Source of the DNA: Enterobacteriaceae bacterium 89
Lineage (GTDB): Bacteria > Pseudomonadota > Gammaproteobacteria > Enterobacterales > Enterobacteriaceae
DNA length: 64,000 nt
NCBI GenBank assembly: GCA_014156375.1
Contig: RQJH01000007.1
Coordinates: 24,081-88,080 of the forward strand
Reading direction: 5' to 3'
The position numbers were made by a program, and so were the translations under genes. Below are positions 37,270 to 49,452 of the stretch, one piece after another. The notes beneath the pieces are model-generated. The model did no database searches. It was not told the origin of the DNA and was given only the letters and a program-made list of their open reading frames with translations. Within the stretch, counting starts at the first letter, position 1; each line of letters begins with the position of its first letter.

Positions 37270-38532
37270 TCAGCGCCACACGCCTTTGGTATCGACAATG
37301 AATGTCTGCGCGACATCCTGACCATCAACGGCTTTGAATTCTTTGTGATCGACCAGCATCACCAGCACGTCCGCATTGGCCAGCGCGTCCTGCAATGTCA
37401 CCAGAGTGGTTTTGCCTGAGAGTTTTTTCGGCAGCTGATGAATGTTGGGCTCGACCACCAGCGTTTCACCGCTGTGCCAGTCGGCAATCAGGCTGGCGAT
37501 TTCCATCGCCGGGCTTTCACGCAGATCGTCGATGTTAGGTTTGAAGGCCAGACCGAAGCAGGCGATTTTGATGTCGGCGGCGCGTTTGCCACTTTCAGCC
37601 AGGCAATCTGCCACCGTGGCTTTCACCTGGTTAATCACCCAGTGAGGTTTGTGATCGTTCACTTCACGAGCAGTACGGATCAATCGGGCCTGCTGTGGGT
37701 TCTGCGCCACGATAAACCAGGGATCGACGGCGATGCAGTGGCCGCCAACTCCCGGGCCAGGCTGCAAAATGTTGACGCGAGGATGACGATTCGCCAGACG
37801 AATCAGTTCCCAGACGTTAATCCCCTGATCGGCACAAATCAGCGACAACTCGTTGGCGAACGCAATGTTCACATCGCGGAAGCTGTTTTCCGTCAGCTTG
37901 CACATTTCAGCCGTGCGGGCGTTGGTCACCACGCATTCGCCTTCAAGGAAGATATTGTACAGCTCGCTGGCGCGCTCCGAACACACCGGTGACATACCGC
38001 CAATCACGCGATCGTTCTTAATCAGTTCAACCATCACCTGCCCTGGCAGCACTCGTTCCGGGCAGTAGGCGATGTTGACATCAGCCTGTTCACCGGCCTG
38101 CTGCGGGAAGGTTAAATCGGGACGCATTTCCGCCAGCCACTGAGCCATTTGCTCCGTCGCGCCGACAGGCGAAGTGGATTCCAGAATCACCAGCGCGCCC
38201 TTTTGCAAAACGGGCGCAATGGATTTAGCCGCAGACTCAACAAATACCATATCGGGCTCGTGATCCCCCTTGAAAGGGGTTGGCACCGCAATAAGATACG
38301 CATCGGCTTCAACCGGCGTCGTGCTGGCCTTCAGATATCCCCCGGCAACCGCCTTCCGGACGACTTCGTCAAGATCGGGCTCAACAATGTGAATTTCTCC
38401 ACGGTTGATGGTATCCACGGCATGCTGATTGATATCTACACCCACCACCTTCTGCTGACGTGAGGCAAAAGCGGCTGCAGTCGGCAATCCGATATAGCCG
38501 AGGCCAATCACAGAAATGGTCTTAAAACTCAT
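37270..38532 (-). CDS. wecC: UDP-N-acetyl-D-mannosamine dehydrogenase WecC
   Basis: A 420-residue NAD-dependent nucleotide-sugar dehydrogenase making UDP-ManNAcA. Rossmann motif [16 protein letters not shown] at the N terminus; catalytic Cys in [16 protein letters not shown]-terminal domain with [19 protein letters not shown]. Overlaps wecB by 4 bp. Second step of ManNAcA synthesis after WecB. Confidence 0.97.
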   Translation of the reverse strand: MSFKTISVIGLGYIGLPTAAAFASRQQKVVGVDINQHAVDTINRGEIHIVEPDLDEVVRKAVAGGYLKASTTPVEADAYLIAVPTPFKGDHEPDMVFVESAAKSIAPVLQKGALVILESTSPVGATEQMAQWLAEMRPDLTFPQQAGEQADVNIAYCPERVLPGQVMVELIKNDRVIGGMSPVCSERASELYNIFLEGECVVTNARTAEMCKLTENSFRDVNIAFANELSLICADQGINVWELIRLANRHPRVNILQPGPGVGGHCIAVDPWFIVAQNPQQARLIRTAREVNDHKPHWVINQVKATVADCLAESGKRAADIKIACFGLAFKPNIDDLRESPAMEIASLIADWHSGETLVVEPNIHQLPKKLSGKTTLVTLQDALANADVLVMLVDHKEFKAVDGQDVAQTFIVDTKGVWR

Positions 38533-39659
38533 AGCGTTACCTGATTGTTTTTGAGGGCCGACAGGATCCGGCTGCAGGCTTGCCCATCGCCATAAGGATT
38601 ATGAGCACGACTCATCGACTCATACTCTTTGCTATCGCGCAGTAAGCGCGTGACTTCATCAACAATACGCTGGCGATTGGTGCCCACTAAGCGCACGGTT
38701 CCGGCCTCAACGGCCTCCGGACGCTCAGTTGTTTCACGCATCACCAGAACGGGTTTACCCAGAGAAGGCGCTTCTTCCTGAATGCCACCGGAATCGGTCA
38801 GGATCAGCCATGCGCGGTCCATCATCCAGACAAACGGCAGGTAGTCCTGCGGCTCGATGAGGTAAACATTCTCAACGTGCCCCAGAATTCGATTAACAGG
38901 TTCGCTGACGTTCGGGTTGAGATGCACCGGGTAAACAATTTGCACATCAGGGTTTTCAGAGGCGATTTCCGCGAGAGCGTGGCAAATCTCTTCGAAACCA
39001 CGGCCAAAACTTTCACGGCGATGCCCGGTGACCAGGATCAGTTTCTTGTCGTTGCCCAGGAAAGGGTATTTCTCAAGCAAACTGGACTGCAGCGTATCGT
39101 CACTCAGCACGCGGTCACGCACCCACAGCAGCGCATCTATCACGGTATTGCCGGTGATGAAAATGCTGTTGTCGCGAAGATTCTCACGCAGCAAGTTTTG
39201 GCGTGAATTTTCCGTTGGCGCGAAGTGGTATTTTGCCAGATGGCCCGTCAGCGTGCGGTTTGCTTCTTCTGGCCACGGCGAATAGAGATCGCCTGTGCGT
39301 AAGCCAGCTTCAACGTGCCCGACCGGAATGCGTTGATAAAATGCGGCAAGGCTCGCTGCTGCGGTGGTGGTCGTATCACCGTGCACCAGCACGATGTCAG
39401 GTTTAAATGACTCAAGGATCGGTTTCAGCCCCGTCAGAATTCGACAGGTGATCTCGGTCAGCCCCTGACCCGGGCTCATAATATTCAGGTCATAATCTGG
39501 AACGATGGAGAACAGTTTTAACACCTGGTCCAGCATTTCCCTATGCTGCGCTGTGACGCAAACTTTTGCCTCAAAATGAGGATCCTTTGCCAAAGCATGG
39601 ACCAGAGGAGCCATTTTAATGGCCTCCGGACGCGTGCCAAATACGGTTAATACTTTCAC
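38529..39659 (-). CDS. wecB: UDP-N-acetylglucosamine 2-epimerase WecB
   Basis: A 376-residue non-hydrolysing epimerase making UDP-ManNAc from UDP-GlcNAc. Motifs: [53 protein letters not shown] and [29 protein letters not shown]. Translation is assigned to a GTG at 39659 (MKVLTVFG, exactly the E. coli length); a longer frame would add 33 non-conserved residues. It follows wzzE by about 60 bp. Confidence 0.96.
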   Translation of the reverse strand: MKVLTVFGTRPEAIKMAPLVHALAKDPHFEAKVCVTAQHREMLDQVLKLFSIVPDYDLNIMSPGQGLTEITCRILTGLKPILESFKPDIVLVHGDTTTTAAASLAAFYQRIPVGHVEAGLRTGDLYSPWPEEANRTLTGHLAKYHFAPTENSRQNLLRENLRDNSIFITGNTVIDALLWVRDRVLSDDTLQSSLLEKYPFLGNDKKLILVTGHRRESFGRGFEEICHALAEIASENPDVQIVYPVHLNPNVSEPVNRILGHVENVYLIEPQDYLPFVWMMDRAWLILTDSGGIQEEAPSLGKPVLVMRETTERPEAVEAGTVRLVGTNRQRIVDEVTRLLRDSKEYESMSRAHNPYGDGQACSRILSALKNNQVTL

Positions 39660-39720
39660 ATCAATTCTCTTTGATAAGCTGATGAAGGCGAGCGCCTTCA
39701 TCATTATGGGTGCACTGCTG

Positions 39721-40764
39721 TTATACGCGACGGCGTGCCAAAGCAATACCTGCGCCAATCAGTGCGCCAACAATACCCCACATCACCATCAGGAACACAC
39801 GGCGCGGGCTATCGCGTTTTACAGGTTCTTCTGGGGTACGCAAATAGCGATAGGTCTGAAATTTAGCATCCAAAACGGGACCGACGTTCAGAGTCGTCAG
39901 CATTGCCCGGTTCTGATCGTAATCGAGATCAAAATCAGGCCCCGCCGCCTGTAAATTCTCAAGGCGAGCCTGCAGCATGGGCCGGCCAAGCATGAACAGC
40001 TCTGAGTCTGGAAGCTCGTCTGTAGGGACATCGGTCACGCTGCGGGAAATATTGTTCTGTTCGGCTATCTTCAGCGCAGACTGCAGATTATTCACGCGTC
40101 GCTCAAAAATCACTGAGGCGACTTCAGCCTGACGCTTAACCTGCGCTTTCATCTGAATGGTTCGCGCGGCCCAAGCCCCTTTCAGTTCGTCGTTGAGATG
40201 GCCTGCTGCCCGCTCGCTGGCAAAGGCAACGTACTGGCGCAGGAGGTTATTCGCATCCTGCGCGGTTTCTGCCACCAGCTTCACGCTGTCATTGGTATTT
40301 TTCAGCGGCTCACCCGGCGTGAACTGAATATCGTTAATCTGATCGTCCAGCAAAGCCGCATCTGCGCGCGCGTTGCCAGATTTACGCTGCTTGTAATAAT
40401 CAGTCTGCAGCCAAAAATCACGACGCGTGTCCCAGGAAGCCAGCTGCATGATGAATTCTTTGTAAGACTCATCCATCACCGAGGGCTGATCGCTGCCGGT
40501 GGGATTCGCTTTAGCATCCAGATTACGTAAGAACTGCTGCTGGGAATAATATCCGCCCAACATGTTAACCGTTGGCCGATCGGTGATAGCCGTCGCGCTC
40601 CACTCCTGACGAGCAAAGAAGGTGTAAACCAGAACAATCAGCGCAAACAAAATGGCGGTGCCAGCAATCCAGCGCTTTCCCGCCCATAGCGTGCAGAACA
40701 GGCCACGAATATCCAGCTCTTGCTCGGCGCTCTCCGATTTTGTTCCTGGGAAATGTTGTGTCAT
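39721..40764 (-). CDS. wzzE: ECA chain-length regulator WzzE
   Basis: A 347-residue polysaccharide co-polymerase with two membrane helices flanking a periplasmic helical domain: TM1 about residues 32-50 ([17 protein letters not shown]) and TM2 near the C terminus ([21 protein letters not shown]). The proline-rich stretch [12 protein letters not shown] before TM2 is diagnostic of Wzz proteins. It sets the modal length of ECA and cyclic ECA. Lies 20 bp after wecA. Confidence 0.96.
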   Translation of the reverse strand: MTQHFPGTKSESAEQELDIRGLFCTLWAGKRWIAGTAILFALIVLVYTFFARQEWSATAITDRPTVNMLGGYYSQQQFLRNLDAKANPTGSDQPSVMDESYKEFIMQLASWDTRRDFWLQTDYYKQRKSGNARADAALLDDQINDIQFTPGEPLKNTNDSVKLVAETAQDANNLLRQYVAFASERAAGHLNDELKGAWAARTIQMKAQVKRQAEVASVIFERRVNNLQSALKIAEQNNISRSVTDVPTDELPDSELFMLGRPMLQARLENLQAAGPDFDLDYDQNRAMLTTLNVGPVLDAKFQTYRYLRTPEEPVKRDSPRRVFLMVMWGIVGALIGAGIALARRRV

Positions 40765-40784
40765 CGCTCTTCCAGATTATTGAG

Positions 40785-41879
40785 TCAGGATGGGGTAATT
40801 GTGTTTTTCCGGCGCATTCTGCGTTTTACACGCTTAATGAAACGCGCCACTTTCCATGCACGCTTAATACAATAGCCGTACAGGAAGAAAGCCACCAGGA
40901 ACAGGAGCAACATGCCCCACTCTGGAACAACGTGAGTGTATTCACCCAAAACGCCTACGCCGGCAAGCAGGGCAGCGGCCAGAGTGATCAGCACAAACGC
41001 CTGCCGCGAGGTGAATCCTGCGCGCATAATCAGATGATGTATATGCTGACGATCGGGAGAGAACGGGCTCATGCCTTTACGCAGGCGGCGGTACATGATG
41101 GCAACCATATCCATCAGCGGAATGGCGATAATCCACAGCGCCGTCACCGGACTAATCGGGTGCGTTTTGCCCTGAGTAGTTTCCAGCAGGATCCAGATTA
41201 CAGTGAAACCAATCAGCGTACTGCCCGCGTCACCCATAAAGACTTTATAGCGGCGGCCCAAAATCCCGAGATTCAACATGATGTAAGGTACGATGGCAGC
41301 AATCATTGCAAAGCACCACATGGCGAGGCTGGTCTGACCGTCAAACCATAAAATCAACCCCATGGCAGCGAAAGAGACACATGACAACCCCCCCAGCAGG
41401 CCGTCAATGCCATCAACCATATTGAAAGCATTAATCGCCGCCCAGACAGCAAACAAAGTAAGGAAATAACCAAACGGCCCCAAAACCAGCTCCCAGGAGC
41501 CAAAAATATAACCCAGGCTGCTGAGATGAAGATTTGCGGCAAACATCATTACGATGCCAATGAGAGCCTGCACAGTAGCACGGATTTTTACGCTGATATC
41601 AAAGCGGTCATCCAGCGCCCCCACAAGCACCAAAACACCAGCACATCCCAGGTAAAGCAAAGCATGAGGTATATAGGCATTCAGGATAGCGAAAGCAAAA
41701 CAGATCCCTGCGTAGACGGAAATCCCACCCACTAAAGGGATCAAGCCCTGATGGCGTTTGCGGAAGTTCGGCTTATCGACCAGGCCGATTCTTTTGGCGA
41801 CCTTACGGGCGAAAAAAAGGAACAAGGTCGTGAACAAAAAAATACTGATCAAATCAGTACTGGCGGTCAGTAAATTCAC
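40785..41879 (-). CDS. wecA: undecaprenyl-phosphate GlcNAc-1-phosphate transferase WecA
   Basis: A 364-residue polytopic membrane enzyme that starts ECA and many O-antigens by making GlcNAc-PP-undecaprenol. Conserved cytoplasmic motifs: GALDDRFD (Asp pair), NAFNMVDGIDGLLGG, GDAGSTLIGF and the HIHHLIMRAGF loop. Start is GTG at 41879, as in E. coli. The C-terminal tail is basic (KRVKRRMRRKN). First gene of the ECA operon, 235 bp downstream of rho; a promoter in that gap was not resolved. Confidence 0.96.
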   Translation of the reverse strand: MNLLTASTDLISIFLFTTLFLFFARKVAKRIGLVDKPNFRKRHQGLIPLVGGISVYAGICFAFAILNAYIPHALLYLGCAGVLVLVGALDDRFDISVKIRATVQALIGIVMMFAANLHLSSLGYIFGSWELVLGPFGYFLTLFAVWAAINAFNMVDGIDGLLGGLSCVSFAAMGLILWFDGQTSLAMWCFAMIAAIVPYIMLNLGILGRRYKVFMGDAGSTLIGFTVIWILLETTQGKTHPISPVTALWIIAIPLMDMVAIMYRRLRKGMSPFSPDRQHIHHLIMRAGFTSRQAFVLITLAAALLAGVGVLGEYTHVVPEWGMLLLFLVAFFLYGYCIKRAWKVARFIKRVKRRMRRKNTITPS

Positions 41880-42063
41880 AATTGATGCTCTCTGGGAAAA
41901 TTATTAACGAAAGTATACTCACGATAGCAACTCTCCTGAAGCGAAATACGTCTGAGTTTAAAAGGGATTGTCGAAATTTTGGCCAGAAAATGACTTCTTT
42001 TAGTCACAATTTGAAAAATATTTATTCCTGCGCATTTAAGAGCAGTCTCAAAGGTTACAGGGA

Positions 42064-42100
42064 ATAAAAACAAAAACGCCACGCGGTTGCGTGGCGTTTT
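42064..42100 (-). terminator. rho terminator
   Basis: Minus-strand stem AAAACGCCACGC / GCGTGGCGTTTT with a 4-base loop, followed by TTTGTTTTTAT, 15 bp after the rho stop. Confidence 0.9.
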
Positions 42101-42114
42101 AGCAGCAGGCAGGA

Positions 42115-43374
42115 CTACGAGCGCTTCATCATGTCGAAGAAGTCGTCGTTGGTCTTGGTCATCGCCAGTTTATTGATGAGGAACTCCATTGCGTCGATTT
42201 CACCCATTGGATGGATGATTTTGCGCAGGATCCACATCTTCTGCAGCTCTTCCTGAGTGGTGAGCAGCTCTTCTTTACGGGTACCGGAACGGTTGTAGTC
42301 GATAGCCGGGAAGACGCGTTTTTCAGCAATCTTACGGGAGAGGTGCAGCTCCATGTTACCGGTGCCTTTAAACTCTTCGTAGATAACTTCGTCCATTTTG
42401 GAACCGGTGTCGATCAGCGCCGTTGCGATGATGGTCAGGCTGCCGCCCTCTTCCACGTTACGTGCCGCACCGAAGAAGCGCTTCGGACGATGCAGGGCGT
42501 TGGCATCCACACCACCGGTCAGAACTTTACCGGAAGCCGGAACCACGGTGTTGTAAGCACGCGCCAGACGGGTGATGGAATCGAGCAGAATGATAACGTC
42601 TTTCTTATGTTCAACCAGACGTTTCGCTTTCTCGATAACCATTTCCGCAACCTGAACGTGACGGGAAGCTGGTTCGTCAAAGGTGGAAGCAACCACTTCA
42701 CCTTTCACCAGACGCTGCATCTCGGTCACTTCTTCCGGACGTTCGTCAATCAGCAGCACCATCAGCACGCAGTCTGGGTGGTTGTAGGCGATGCTCTGCG
42801 CGATATTCTGCAGCAGCATGGTTTTACCTGCTTTTGGCGGAGCAACAATCAGACCACGCTGACCACGACCAATTGGCGATGCCAGATCCAGTACGCGAGC
42901 GGTTAAGTCTTCGGTTGAACCGTTACCACGCTCCATACGCAGACGAGAATTCGCGTGCAGCGGCGTTAAGTTCTCGAACAGGATCTTATTACGCGAGTTT
43001 TCCGGCTTGTCGTAGTTAACTTCGTTAACTTTCAACAATGCGAAGTAGCGCTCACCCTCTTTAGGAGGACGAATCTTACCGGAAATGGTGTCACCAGTGC
43101 GGAGGTTGAAACGGCGGATTTGGCTGGGAGATACGTAGATGTCGTCGGGGCCGGCGAGGTAGGAGCTGTCTGCGGAGCGGAGGAATCCAAAACCATCCTG
43201 CAGAATCTCCAGCACACCATCGCCGAAGATATCTTCGCCACTCTTAGCATGCTGCTTCAGGATGGCAAAAATGATGTCCTGCTTGCGCATGCGAGCCTGG
43301 TTCTCCAGCCCCATATTTTCGCCGAGAGTAATCAGATCAGAAACCGGCGTATTCTTTAATTCGGTAAGATTCAT
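42115..43374 (-). CDS. rho: transcription termination factor Rho
   Basis: A 419-residue hexameric RNA-dependent ATPase. N-terminal domain and primary RNA-binding site with [27 protein letters not shown]; Walker [12 protein letters not shown]-loop [10 protein letters not shown]-loop [26 protein letters not shown]. The start [14 protein letters not shown] at 43374 is the conserved one; 20 upstream in-frame codons are leader. Essentially identical to E. coli. A long leader precedes it, the known site of Rho autogenous control. Confidence 0.98.
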   Translation of the reverse strand: MNLTELKNTPVSDLITLGENMGLENQARMRKQDIIFAILKQHAKSGEDIFGDGVLEILQDGFGFLRSADSSYLAGPDDIYVSPSQIRRFNLRTGDTISGKIRPPKEGERYFALLKVNEVNYDKPENSRNKILFENLTPLHANSRLRMERGNGSTEDLTARVLDLASPIGRGQRGLIVAPPKAGKTMLLQNIAQSIAYNHPDCVLMVLLIDERPEEVTEMQRLVKGEVVASTFDEPASRHVQVAEMVIEKAKRLVEHKKDVIILLDSITRLARAYNTVVPASGKVLTGGVDANALHRPKRFFGAARNVEEGGSLTIIATALIDTGSKMDEVIYEEFKGTGNMELHLSRKIAEKRVFPAIDYNRSGTRKEELLTTQEELQKMWILRKIIHPMGEIDAMEFLINKLAMTKTNDDFFDMMKRS

Positions 43375-43449
43375 AATGGTGTGAGGGGGAAATCTCGAAC
43401 GTAATGTTGTGAATGGTATGGCAGGGTCATCCATGCCTGTTTACGGTCA

Positions 43450-43551
43450 TCAACTCGTGCCTGTACGCTGCCTGGTCAAAGGAAAGAACTCAGAACTGAA
43501 ACGACTAGACGGAATTAAGTGATGTACCTGGAATCTTTTGGCTTCACACAG
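43450..43551 (-). pseudogene. rhoL-like leader frame lacking a start codon
   Basis: One minus-strand frame ends IPSSRFSSEFFPLTRQRTGTS, resembling the C-terminal half of the E. coli RhoL leader peptide (SCRFSSAYSPVTRQRK...). Upstream to its first in-frame stop I find no ATG, GTG or TTG, only CTG, so it may be a degenerate leader ORF or use a non-standard start. Confidence 0.35.
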
Positions 43552-43588
43552 AGTGAGAGGGAAGCTCGGGTTTCATTCAGACTTAAAC

Positions 43589-43617
43589 TACATAAGGTAA
43601 GTTTAAAACGAAGTCAA
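43589..43617 (-). promoter_or_regulatory. candidate rho promoter
   Basis: Minus strand: -35 TTGACT (43612-43617), 17-bp spacer, weak -10 TATGTA (43589-43594). The leader would be about 200 nt. Confidence 0.4.
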
Positions 43618-43700
43618 CGTTAACTTAGCACGACTCTCAACGGGCGTCCAGCGGTCCTGACATTTTAGGATAACACTGGGCGCCACATTGACGATCTGAA

Positions 43701-44030
43701 TTAGGCGAGGTTTGCGTCGAGGAACTCTTTCAGCTGACCTTTGGACAGTGCGCCCACTTTGGTCGCTGCAACTTCACCGTTTTTGAACAGCAGCAGGGTT
43801 GGGATACCACGGATGCCGTACTTCGGTGCGGTGCCAGGGTTCTGATCGATGTTCAGCTTAGCTACGGTCAGTTTACCCTGATACTCTTCAGCGATTTCAT
43901 CCAGAATCGGGGCAATCATTTTGCACGGACCGCACCACTCTGCCCAGAAATCAACGAGGGTGAACCCGTCAGCTTTGAGTACGTCCGTGTCAAAACCATC
44001 GTCAGTCAGGTGAATAATTTTATCGCTCAT
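43701..44030 (-). CDS. trxA: thioredoxin 1
   Basis: A 109-residue thioredoxin, the general cytosolic disulfide reductant for ribonucleotide reductase and others. Active site WCGPC at residues 32-36 and cis-Pro in [11 protein letters not shown]. The start [13 protein letters not shown] at 44030 is conserved; 14 in-frame residues upstream are not. Divergent from rhlB with about 150 bp between. Confidence 0.98.
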   Translation of the reverse strand: MSDKIIHLTDDGFDTDVLKADGFTLVDFWAEWCGPCKMIAPILDEIAEEYQGKLTVAKLNIDQNPGTAPKYGIRGIPTLLLFKNGEVAATKVGALSKGQLKEFLDANLA

Positions 44031-44181
44031 ATATAACTCCACAGGAATAAGCCTGGTGTGTTGGTGTAGCATTAATCAACAATCAACGTCGTGTTGATGT
44101 TGCTTTAGCCAACTAAAGGTTGACGTTATTTCACCGGATACGCTTTCTTAATGCAATAGTAAGCTGATATTCTACCACACT

Positions 44182-45453
44182 ATGAGCAAAACACATTTAA
44201 CAGAACAGAAGTTTTCCGACTTCGCCCTGCACCCAAAAGTCGTCGAAGCCCTTGAAAAGAAAGGGTTTCATAACTGCACGCCCATTCAGGCACTGGCGCT
44301 CCCGCTGACGCTGGCTGGTCGTGACGTTGCAGGTCAGGCGCAAACCGGAACCGGCAAAACGATGGCGTTCTTAACGTCAACGTTCCATTATCTTCTCTCT
44401 CACCCGGCCGCAGAAAACCGCCAGGTCAACCAACCGCGTGCGCTGATCATGGCCCCAACGCGTGAGCTGGCCGTGCAGATCCATGCGGACGCAGAACCTC
44501 TGGCTAGCGCCACCGGTCTGAAGCTCGGTCTCGCCTACGGTGGCGACGGCTACGATAAACAGCTGAAGGTGCTGGAAAGCGGTGTTGATATCCTGATCGG
44601 CACCACCGGCCGTCTTATTGATTATGCAAAACAGAACCATATTAATCTGGGCGCGATCCAGGTCGTGGTGCTGGATGAAGCCGACCGTATGTATGATCTT
44701 GGCTTTATCAAAGACATTCGCTGGCTGTTCCGCCGCATGCCAGCCGCAAACCAGCGTCTGAACATGCTGTTCTCTGCCACCCTGTCTTATCGCGTACGTG
44801 AACTGGCGTTCGAGCAAATGAACAACGCCGAGTACGTGGAAGTCGAGCCAGAGCAGAAAACCGGCCACCGTATTAAAGAAGAGCTCTTCTATCCTTCTAA
44901 CGAAGAGAAGATGCGCCTGCTGCAAACGCTGCTGGAAGAAGAGTGGCCAGATCGCGCCATCATCTTCGCCAACACCAAACACCGTTGTGAAGACATCTGG
45001 GGCCATCTGGCAGCAGACGGTCATCGCGTAGGTCTGCTGACCGGTGACGTTGCCCAGAAAAAACGCCTGCGTATTCTGGACGAATTCACCCGTGGCGATC
45101 TGGATATTCTGGTGGCGACAGACGTCGCGGCGCGCGGCTTACACATTCCAGCCGTGACTCACGTCTTCAACTATGACCTGCCGGACGATTGCGAAGACTA
45201 CGTTCACCGTATCGGCCGTACCGGTCGTGCTGGTGCCAGCGGTCATTCGATTAGCCTCGCCTGTGAAGAATACGCTCTGAATCTGCCGGCAATCGAAACC
45301 TATATCGGTCACTCGATCCCACAGAGTAAGTACAACCCGGATGCACTGATGACAGATCTGCCGAGGGCACTGCGCCTGACGCGCTCTCGCCCGGGCAATG
45401 GTCCACGCCGCTCCGGTGGTGGTGCACCGCGTAACCGTCGTCGTTCAGGTTAA
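44182..45453 (+). CDS. rhlB: ATP-dependent RNA helicase RhlB
   Basis: A 423-residue DEAD-box helicase of the RNA degradosome, recruited by RNase E. Motifs in order: Q motif [13 protein letters not shown], Walker [22 protein letters not shown] as [16 protein letters not shown] in LFSATL, and [13 protein letters not shown]. The C-terminal tail is Arg/Gly/Pro-rich ([23 protein letters not shown]), typical of RhlB RNA-binding extensions. Followed after 7 bp by gppA in the same direction. Confidence 0.97.
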   Translation: MSKTHLTEQKFSDFALHPKVVEALEKKGFHNCTPIQALALPLTLAGRDVAGQAQTGTGKTMAFLTSTFHYLLSHPAAENRQVNQPRALIMAPTRELAVQIHADAEPLASATGLKLGLAYGGDGYDKQLKVLESGVDILIGTTGRLIDYAKQNHINLGAIQVVVLDEADRMYDLGFIKDIRWLFRRMPAANQRLNMLFSATLSYRVRELAFEQMNNAEYVEVEPEQKTGHRIKEELFYPSNEEKMRLLQTLLEEEWPDRAIIFANTKHRCEDIWGHLAADGHRVGLLTGDVAQKKRLRILDEFTRGDLDILVATDVAARGLHIPAVTHVFNYDLPDDCEDYVHRIGRTGRAGASGHSISLACEEYALNLPAIETYIGHSIPQSKYNPDALMTDLPRALRLTRSRPGNGPRRSGGGAPRNRRRSG

Positions 45454-45460
45454 ATAATTT

Positions 45461-46948
45461 ATGCTCAGCACCGCCTCTTCGCTTTATGCAGCTATCGATC
45501 TCGGTTCCAATAGTTTTCATATGCTGGTTGTGCGCGAAGTGGCGGGAAGCATTCAAACCCTGACGCGCATTAAGCGCAAAGTCAGGCTCGCTGCAGGCTT
45601 AAACGATGACAATACGCTGTCACCAGAAGCCATGGAACGAGGCTGGCAATGCCTGCGTTTGTTTGCTGAGCGCCTGCAGGATATCCCTCACGCCCAAATT
45701 CGCGTTGTCGCCACCGCCACGCTGCGTCTGGCCGTCAATGCAAACGACTTTCTTGCCAAAGCTCAGGAAATTCTCGGCTGTCCGGTTCAGGTGATCAGCG
45801 GTGAAGAAGAAGCCCGTCTGATTTATCAGGGCGTGGCACATACCACAGGCGGTGACGATCGTCGTCTGGTGGTGGACATTGGCGGGGCCAGTACCGAACT
45901 GGTCACAGGCTCCGGCGCGCAAACCACTTCCCTGTTCAGCCTGTCGATGGGCTGCGTCACCTGGCTGGAACGCTTCTTTAGCGATCGTAATCTGGAACAA
46001 GCCCACTTTGATGCCGCCGAGCAGGCTGCGCGAGATGTGCTGCGTCCGGTTGCCGATGAGCTTCGCCGCCACGGCTGGAAAGTCTGCGTCGGCGCTTCGG
46101 GCACGGTTCAGGCGTTGCAGGAAATCATGATGGCGCAGGGGATGGACGAGCGCATCACCCTTGCCAAGCTACAGCAGCTTAAACAACGCGCCATTCAGTG
46201 CGGTCGTCTGGAAGAGCTTGAAATCGAAGGGCTCACGCTGGAACGAGCGCTGGTCTTCCCAAGCGGTCTGGCGATCCTGTTAGCCATCTTCAACGAACTG
46301 AATATTCAGTGCATGACGCTGGCAGGTGGCGCTCTCCGTGAGGGTCTGGTTTACGGCATGCTGCACCTGGCGGTCGATCAGGACATTCGCCACCGTACTC
46401 TGCGTAATATTCAGCGCCGATTTATGGTTGATACTGAACAGGCCCAGCGCGTGGCGCAGCTAGCCTCACACCTTGTCGATCTGGTAGAAAGCGAGTGGGA
46501 TATCGAGCCATTAAGCCGCGATTTGCTGCTTAGTGCCTGTCATTTGCATGAAATTGGCCTGAGCGTCGATTTCAAACATGCCCCACAGCATGCCGCTTAT
46601 CTGGTGAGAAATCTCGATTTGCCTGGCTACACGCCCGCGCAGAAAAAGCTGCTGGCAACGCTGGTGCTTAATCAGACCAACCCGGTAGATCTTCCTTCCC
46701 TGCATCAGCAAAATGCCGTGCCGCCAAGAGTGGCGGACAGACTCTGTCGTCTGCTACGTCTGGCAATTTTGTTTGCCAGCCGTCGCCGCGATGATTTGCT
46801 ACCGGAAATGACCATCAGCGCCGAAGGTGAAACGCTGACGCTGATGCTGCCGTCTGGCTGGCTGGCCGAACATCCGCTGGGTGCGGAGCTGGTTGAGCAG
46901 GAAAGCCAGTGGCAAAGCTATGTTCACTGGCCACTGAAAATCCGTTAA
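45461..46948 (+). CDS. gppA: guanosine-5'-triphosphate,3'-diphosphate pyrophosphatase GppA
   Basis: A 495-residue exopolyphosphatase/GppA-family enzyme that converts pppGpp to ppGpp. The sugar-kinase/actin fold phosphate loops are [14 protein letters not shown] (phosphate-1) and [12 protein letters not shown] (phosphate-2), with the catalytic Glu in [12 protein letters not shown]; the C-terminal half is the HD-like helical domain. Seven bp behind rhlB, so likely co-transcribed. Paralogue Ppx is excluded by synteny. Confidence 0.96.
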   Translation: MLSTASSLYAAIDLGSNSFHMLVVREVAGSIQTLTRIKRKVRLAAGLNDDNTLSPEAMERGWQCLRLFAERLQDIPHAQIRVVATATLRLAVNANDFLAKAQEILGCPVQVISGEEEARLIYQGVAHTTGGDDRRLVVDIGGASTELVTGSGAQTTSLFSLSMGCVTWLERFFSDRNLEQAHFDAAEQAARDVLRPVADELRRHGWKVCVGASGTVQALQEIMMAQGMDERITLAKLQQLKQRAIQCGRLEELEIEGLTLERALVFPSGLAILLAIFNELNIQCMTLAGGALREGLVYGMLHLAVDQDIRHRTLRNIQRRFMVDTEQAQRVAQLASHLVDLVESEWDIEPLSRDLLLSACHLHEIGLSVDFKHAPQHAAYLVRNLDLPGYTPAQKKLLATLVLNQTNPVDLPSLHQQNAVPPRVADRLCRLLRLAILFASRRRDDLLPEMTISAEGETLTLMLPSGWLAEHPLGAELVEQESQWQSYVHWPLKIR

Positions 46949-46993
46949 GCACGACCCGGTGGCACTCCGCTTACCGGACTTACAAAACCACAG

Positions 46994-49015
46994 CTATTTC
47001 GCTTTGGCTCGGGCTAACATCTCTTTGATATTCGCCACGTTGGCCTGCCCTTTGTGCATCCGTTCTTCTGCCGATACCACTTTACGTTCCTGCTCCCAAA
47101 GCAGATCGTCCTGCGGCAGTTCAAGCAGGAAACGGCTCGGCTCCGGGCGTACCAGCTCGCCGTACTGACGGCGCTCTTTGCACAGAGTGAAGGTCAGCTC
47201 TTTCTGCGCGCGGGTGATCCCCACGTAAGCCAGACGGCGTTCTTCATCGACGTTATCTTCATCGATGCAGCCCTGATGCGGCAACAGCCCTTCTTCCATG
47301 CCCACCAGATAAACATACGGGAACTCCAGCCCTTTCGACGCATGCAGGGTCATCAGTTGAACCTGATCCAGCTCCTCATCGCTCTCGCCGCGCTCCATCA
47401 TATCGCGCAGCGTGAAGCGGGTAACAACCTGAGTCAGCGTCATCGGCTCTTCCAGGTCGGAGCCTTCCAGCATCTCCGTCATCCAGCCAAACAGCGTGTT
47501 GACGTTCTTCATCCTCATCTCCGCCGCTTTCGGGCTCGGTGAGGTTTCAAACAGCCAGGATTCATAATCAATCCCGTGGATCAGATCACGCACTGCGGCA
47601 ATTGGCTCCCGCTCGGCCAGCCGCTGGATTTCACCCAGCCAGTGGGTAAAGCGGGTCAGCGATTCGTAACCACGCCCGGTGAGCGTCTGGGTCAGGCCCA
47701 TATCAAAGCTGGCGGCGAACATGCTTTTGTTGCGGGTCATCGCCCATTCGCCCAGCTTTTGCAGCGTTGCCGGGCCGATTTCACGTTTTGGCGTATTTAC
47801 GATGCGCAGGAAAGCGCTGTCGTCATCCGGATTAGTCAGCACGCGTAGATAGGCGAGTAAATCTTTTATTTCAGGGCGGGAGAAGAATGACGTACCGCCA
47901 GAAATCCGATAAGGAATACGGTTTTGCATCAACAGCTTTTCAAATACGCGCGACTGGTGATTGCCGCGATAGAGGATCGCGTAATCCTTATAGGCTGTTT
48001 TATTGATGAAGTGATGGGCAATCAGCTCACCGGCTACGCGCTCCGCTTCATGCTCTTCATGGTTGGCGCTGACCACTTTCAGCTCCACGCCGTAGCCCAG
48101 CTCAGAAAAAAGCTTCTTTTCAAAGACGTGCGGGTTGTTAGCGATCAGGATATTCGCCGCTTTCAGAATTCGCCCGGAAGAGCGATAGTTCTGCTCCAGC
48201 TTGATTACCTGCAATTTAGGGAAATCCTGACTCAGGAGCACCAGGTTCTGCGGTCGCGCCCCACGCCAGGAGTAAATCGACTGGTCGTCATCACCCACCA
48301 CGGTAAAGCGCGCACGACTGCCCACCAGCAGCTTCACCAGCTCGTACTGGCTGGTGTTGGTATCCTGATATTCATCCACCAGCAGATAGCGGATCTTGTT
48401 CTGCCAGCGTTCACGGACTTCTTCATTACGCTGCAAAAGTAGCGTTGGCAGCAGGATCAGATCGTCGAAATCCAGCACGTTACAGGCTTTCATGTGCGCA
48501 TCGTAAAGCCCGTAGCAGTGGGCAAATATACGATCGCGCTCGCCTTTGGCCTGTGCCGCTGCCTGAGCAGGGGTCATCAGATCGTTTTTCCAGTTGGAGA
48601 TCGTTGAGATCAGCTGCTGCAACACCACTTTGTCATCGTCGATCAGCCCTTCGGTCAGCTCTTTCAGCAATGCCGTCTGATCGGTGTCGTCGAACAAGGA
48701 AAAGTTGGATTTCATCCCCAGCGCCGCAAACTCACGTTTGATCACTTCCAGCCCCAGCGTGTGGAACGTGGAGATCATCAATCCGCGAGCCTCTTTCCGG
48801 CCCATCGTCTGCGCTACGCGTTCTTTCATCTCGCGAGCGGCCTTGTTGGTAAAGGTCACCGCAGCGATATGCTTCGCCTGATATCCACACTGATGGATCA
48901 GGTGCGCAATTTTATTGGTGATCACGCGCGTCTTGCCGGATCCAGCACCAGCCAGCACCAGGCAGGGTCCGGTGACGAATTCGACGGCTTGTTGTTGTCC
49001 GGGGTTTAAACGCAT
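46994..49015 (-). CDS. rep: ATP-dependent DNA helicase Rep
   Basis: A 673-residue superfamily-1 3'-5' helicase, accessory to the replisome and clearing proteins ahead of forks. Motifs: [43 protein letters not shown] and [12 protein letters not shown]-terminal residues beyond the core bind DnaB in E. coli. A paralogue of uvrD at 13.9 kb, but with separate regulation (no LexA box seen). Convergent with gppA, divergent from ppiC. Confidence 0.97.
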   Translation of the reverse strand: MRLNPGQQQAVEFVTGPCLVLAGAGSGKTRVITNKIAHLIHQCGYQAKHIAAVTFTNKAAREMKERVAQTMGRKEARGLMISTFHTLGLEVIKREFAALGMKSNFSLFDDTDQTALLKELTEGLIDDDKVVLQQLISTISNWKNDLMTPAQAAAQAKGERDRIFAHCYGLYDAHMKACNVLDFDDLILLPTLLLQRNEEVRERWQNKIRYLLVDEYQDTNTSQYELVKLLVGSRARFTVVGDDDQSIYSWRGARPQNLVLLSQDFPKLQVIKLEQNYRSSGRILKAANILIANNPHVFEKKLFSELGYGVELKVVSANHEEHEAERVAGELIAHHFINKTAYKDYAILYRGNHQSRVFEKLLMQNRIPYRISGGTSFFSRPEIKDLLAYLRVLTNPDDDSAFLRIVNTPKREIGPATLQKLGEWAMTRNKSMFAASFDMGLTQTLTGRGYESLTRFTHWLGEIQRLAEREPIAAVRDLIHGIDYESWLFETSPSPKAAEMRMKNVNTLFGWMTEMLEGSDLEEPMTLTQVVTRFTLRDMMERGESDEELDQVQLMTLHASKGLEFPYVYLVGMEEGLLPHQGCIDEDNVDEERRLAYVGITRAQKELTFTLCKERRQYGELVRPEPSRFLLELPQDDLLWEQERKVVSAEERMHKGQANVANIKEMLARAKAK

Positions 49016-49047
49016 AAGGTCACTCGATGAAAAACGGGAGGGGATGA

Positions 49048-49380
<333 letters not shown>

Positions 49381-49382
49381 TC

Positions 49383-49412
49383 AAAAAGCCTTCTCAGAGA
49401 GAAGGCTTTTTT
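49383..49412. terminator. bidirectional terminator between ppiC and ilvC
   Basis: Stem AAAAAGCCTTCT / AGAAGGCTTTTTT with a 5-base loop just after the ppiC stop; A- and T-runs on both sides allow use by both convergent genes. Confidence 0.85.
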
Positions 49413-49452
49413 GTTTGCCCCCTCTCCACGTGGGAGAGGGTTGGAGTCAGTC

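Larger units (their letters stand above)
43375..43700 (-). promoter_or_regulatory. rho leader and trxA-rho intergenic region
   Basis: 326 bp without a full gene. It holds a candidate promoter (43589-43617) and a frame resembling the second half of rhoL (43450 up to about 43550) but without an ATG start. The E. coli leader mediates attenuation by Rho itself. Confidence 0.55.
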
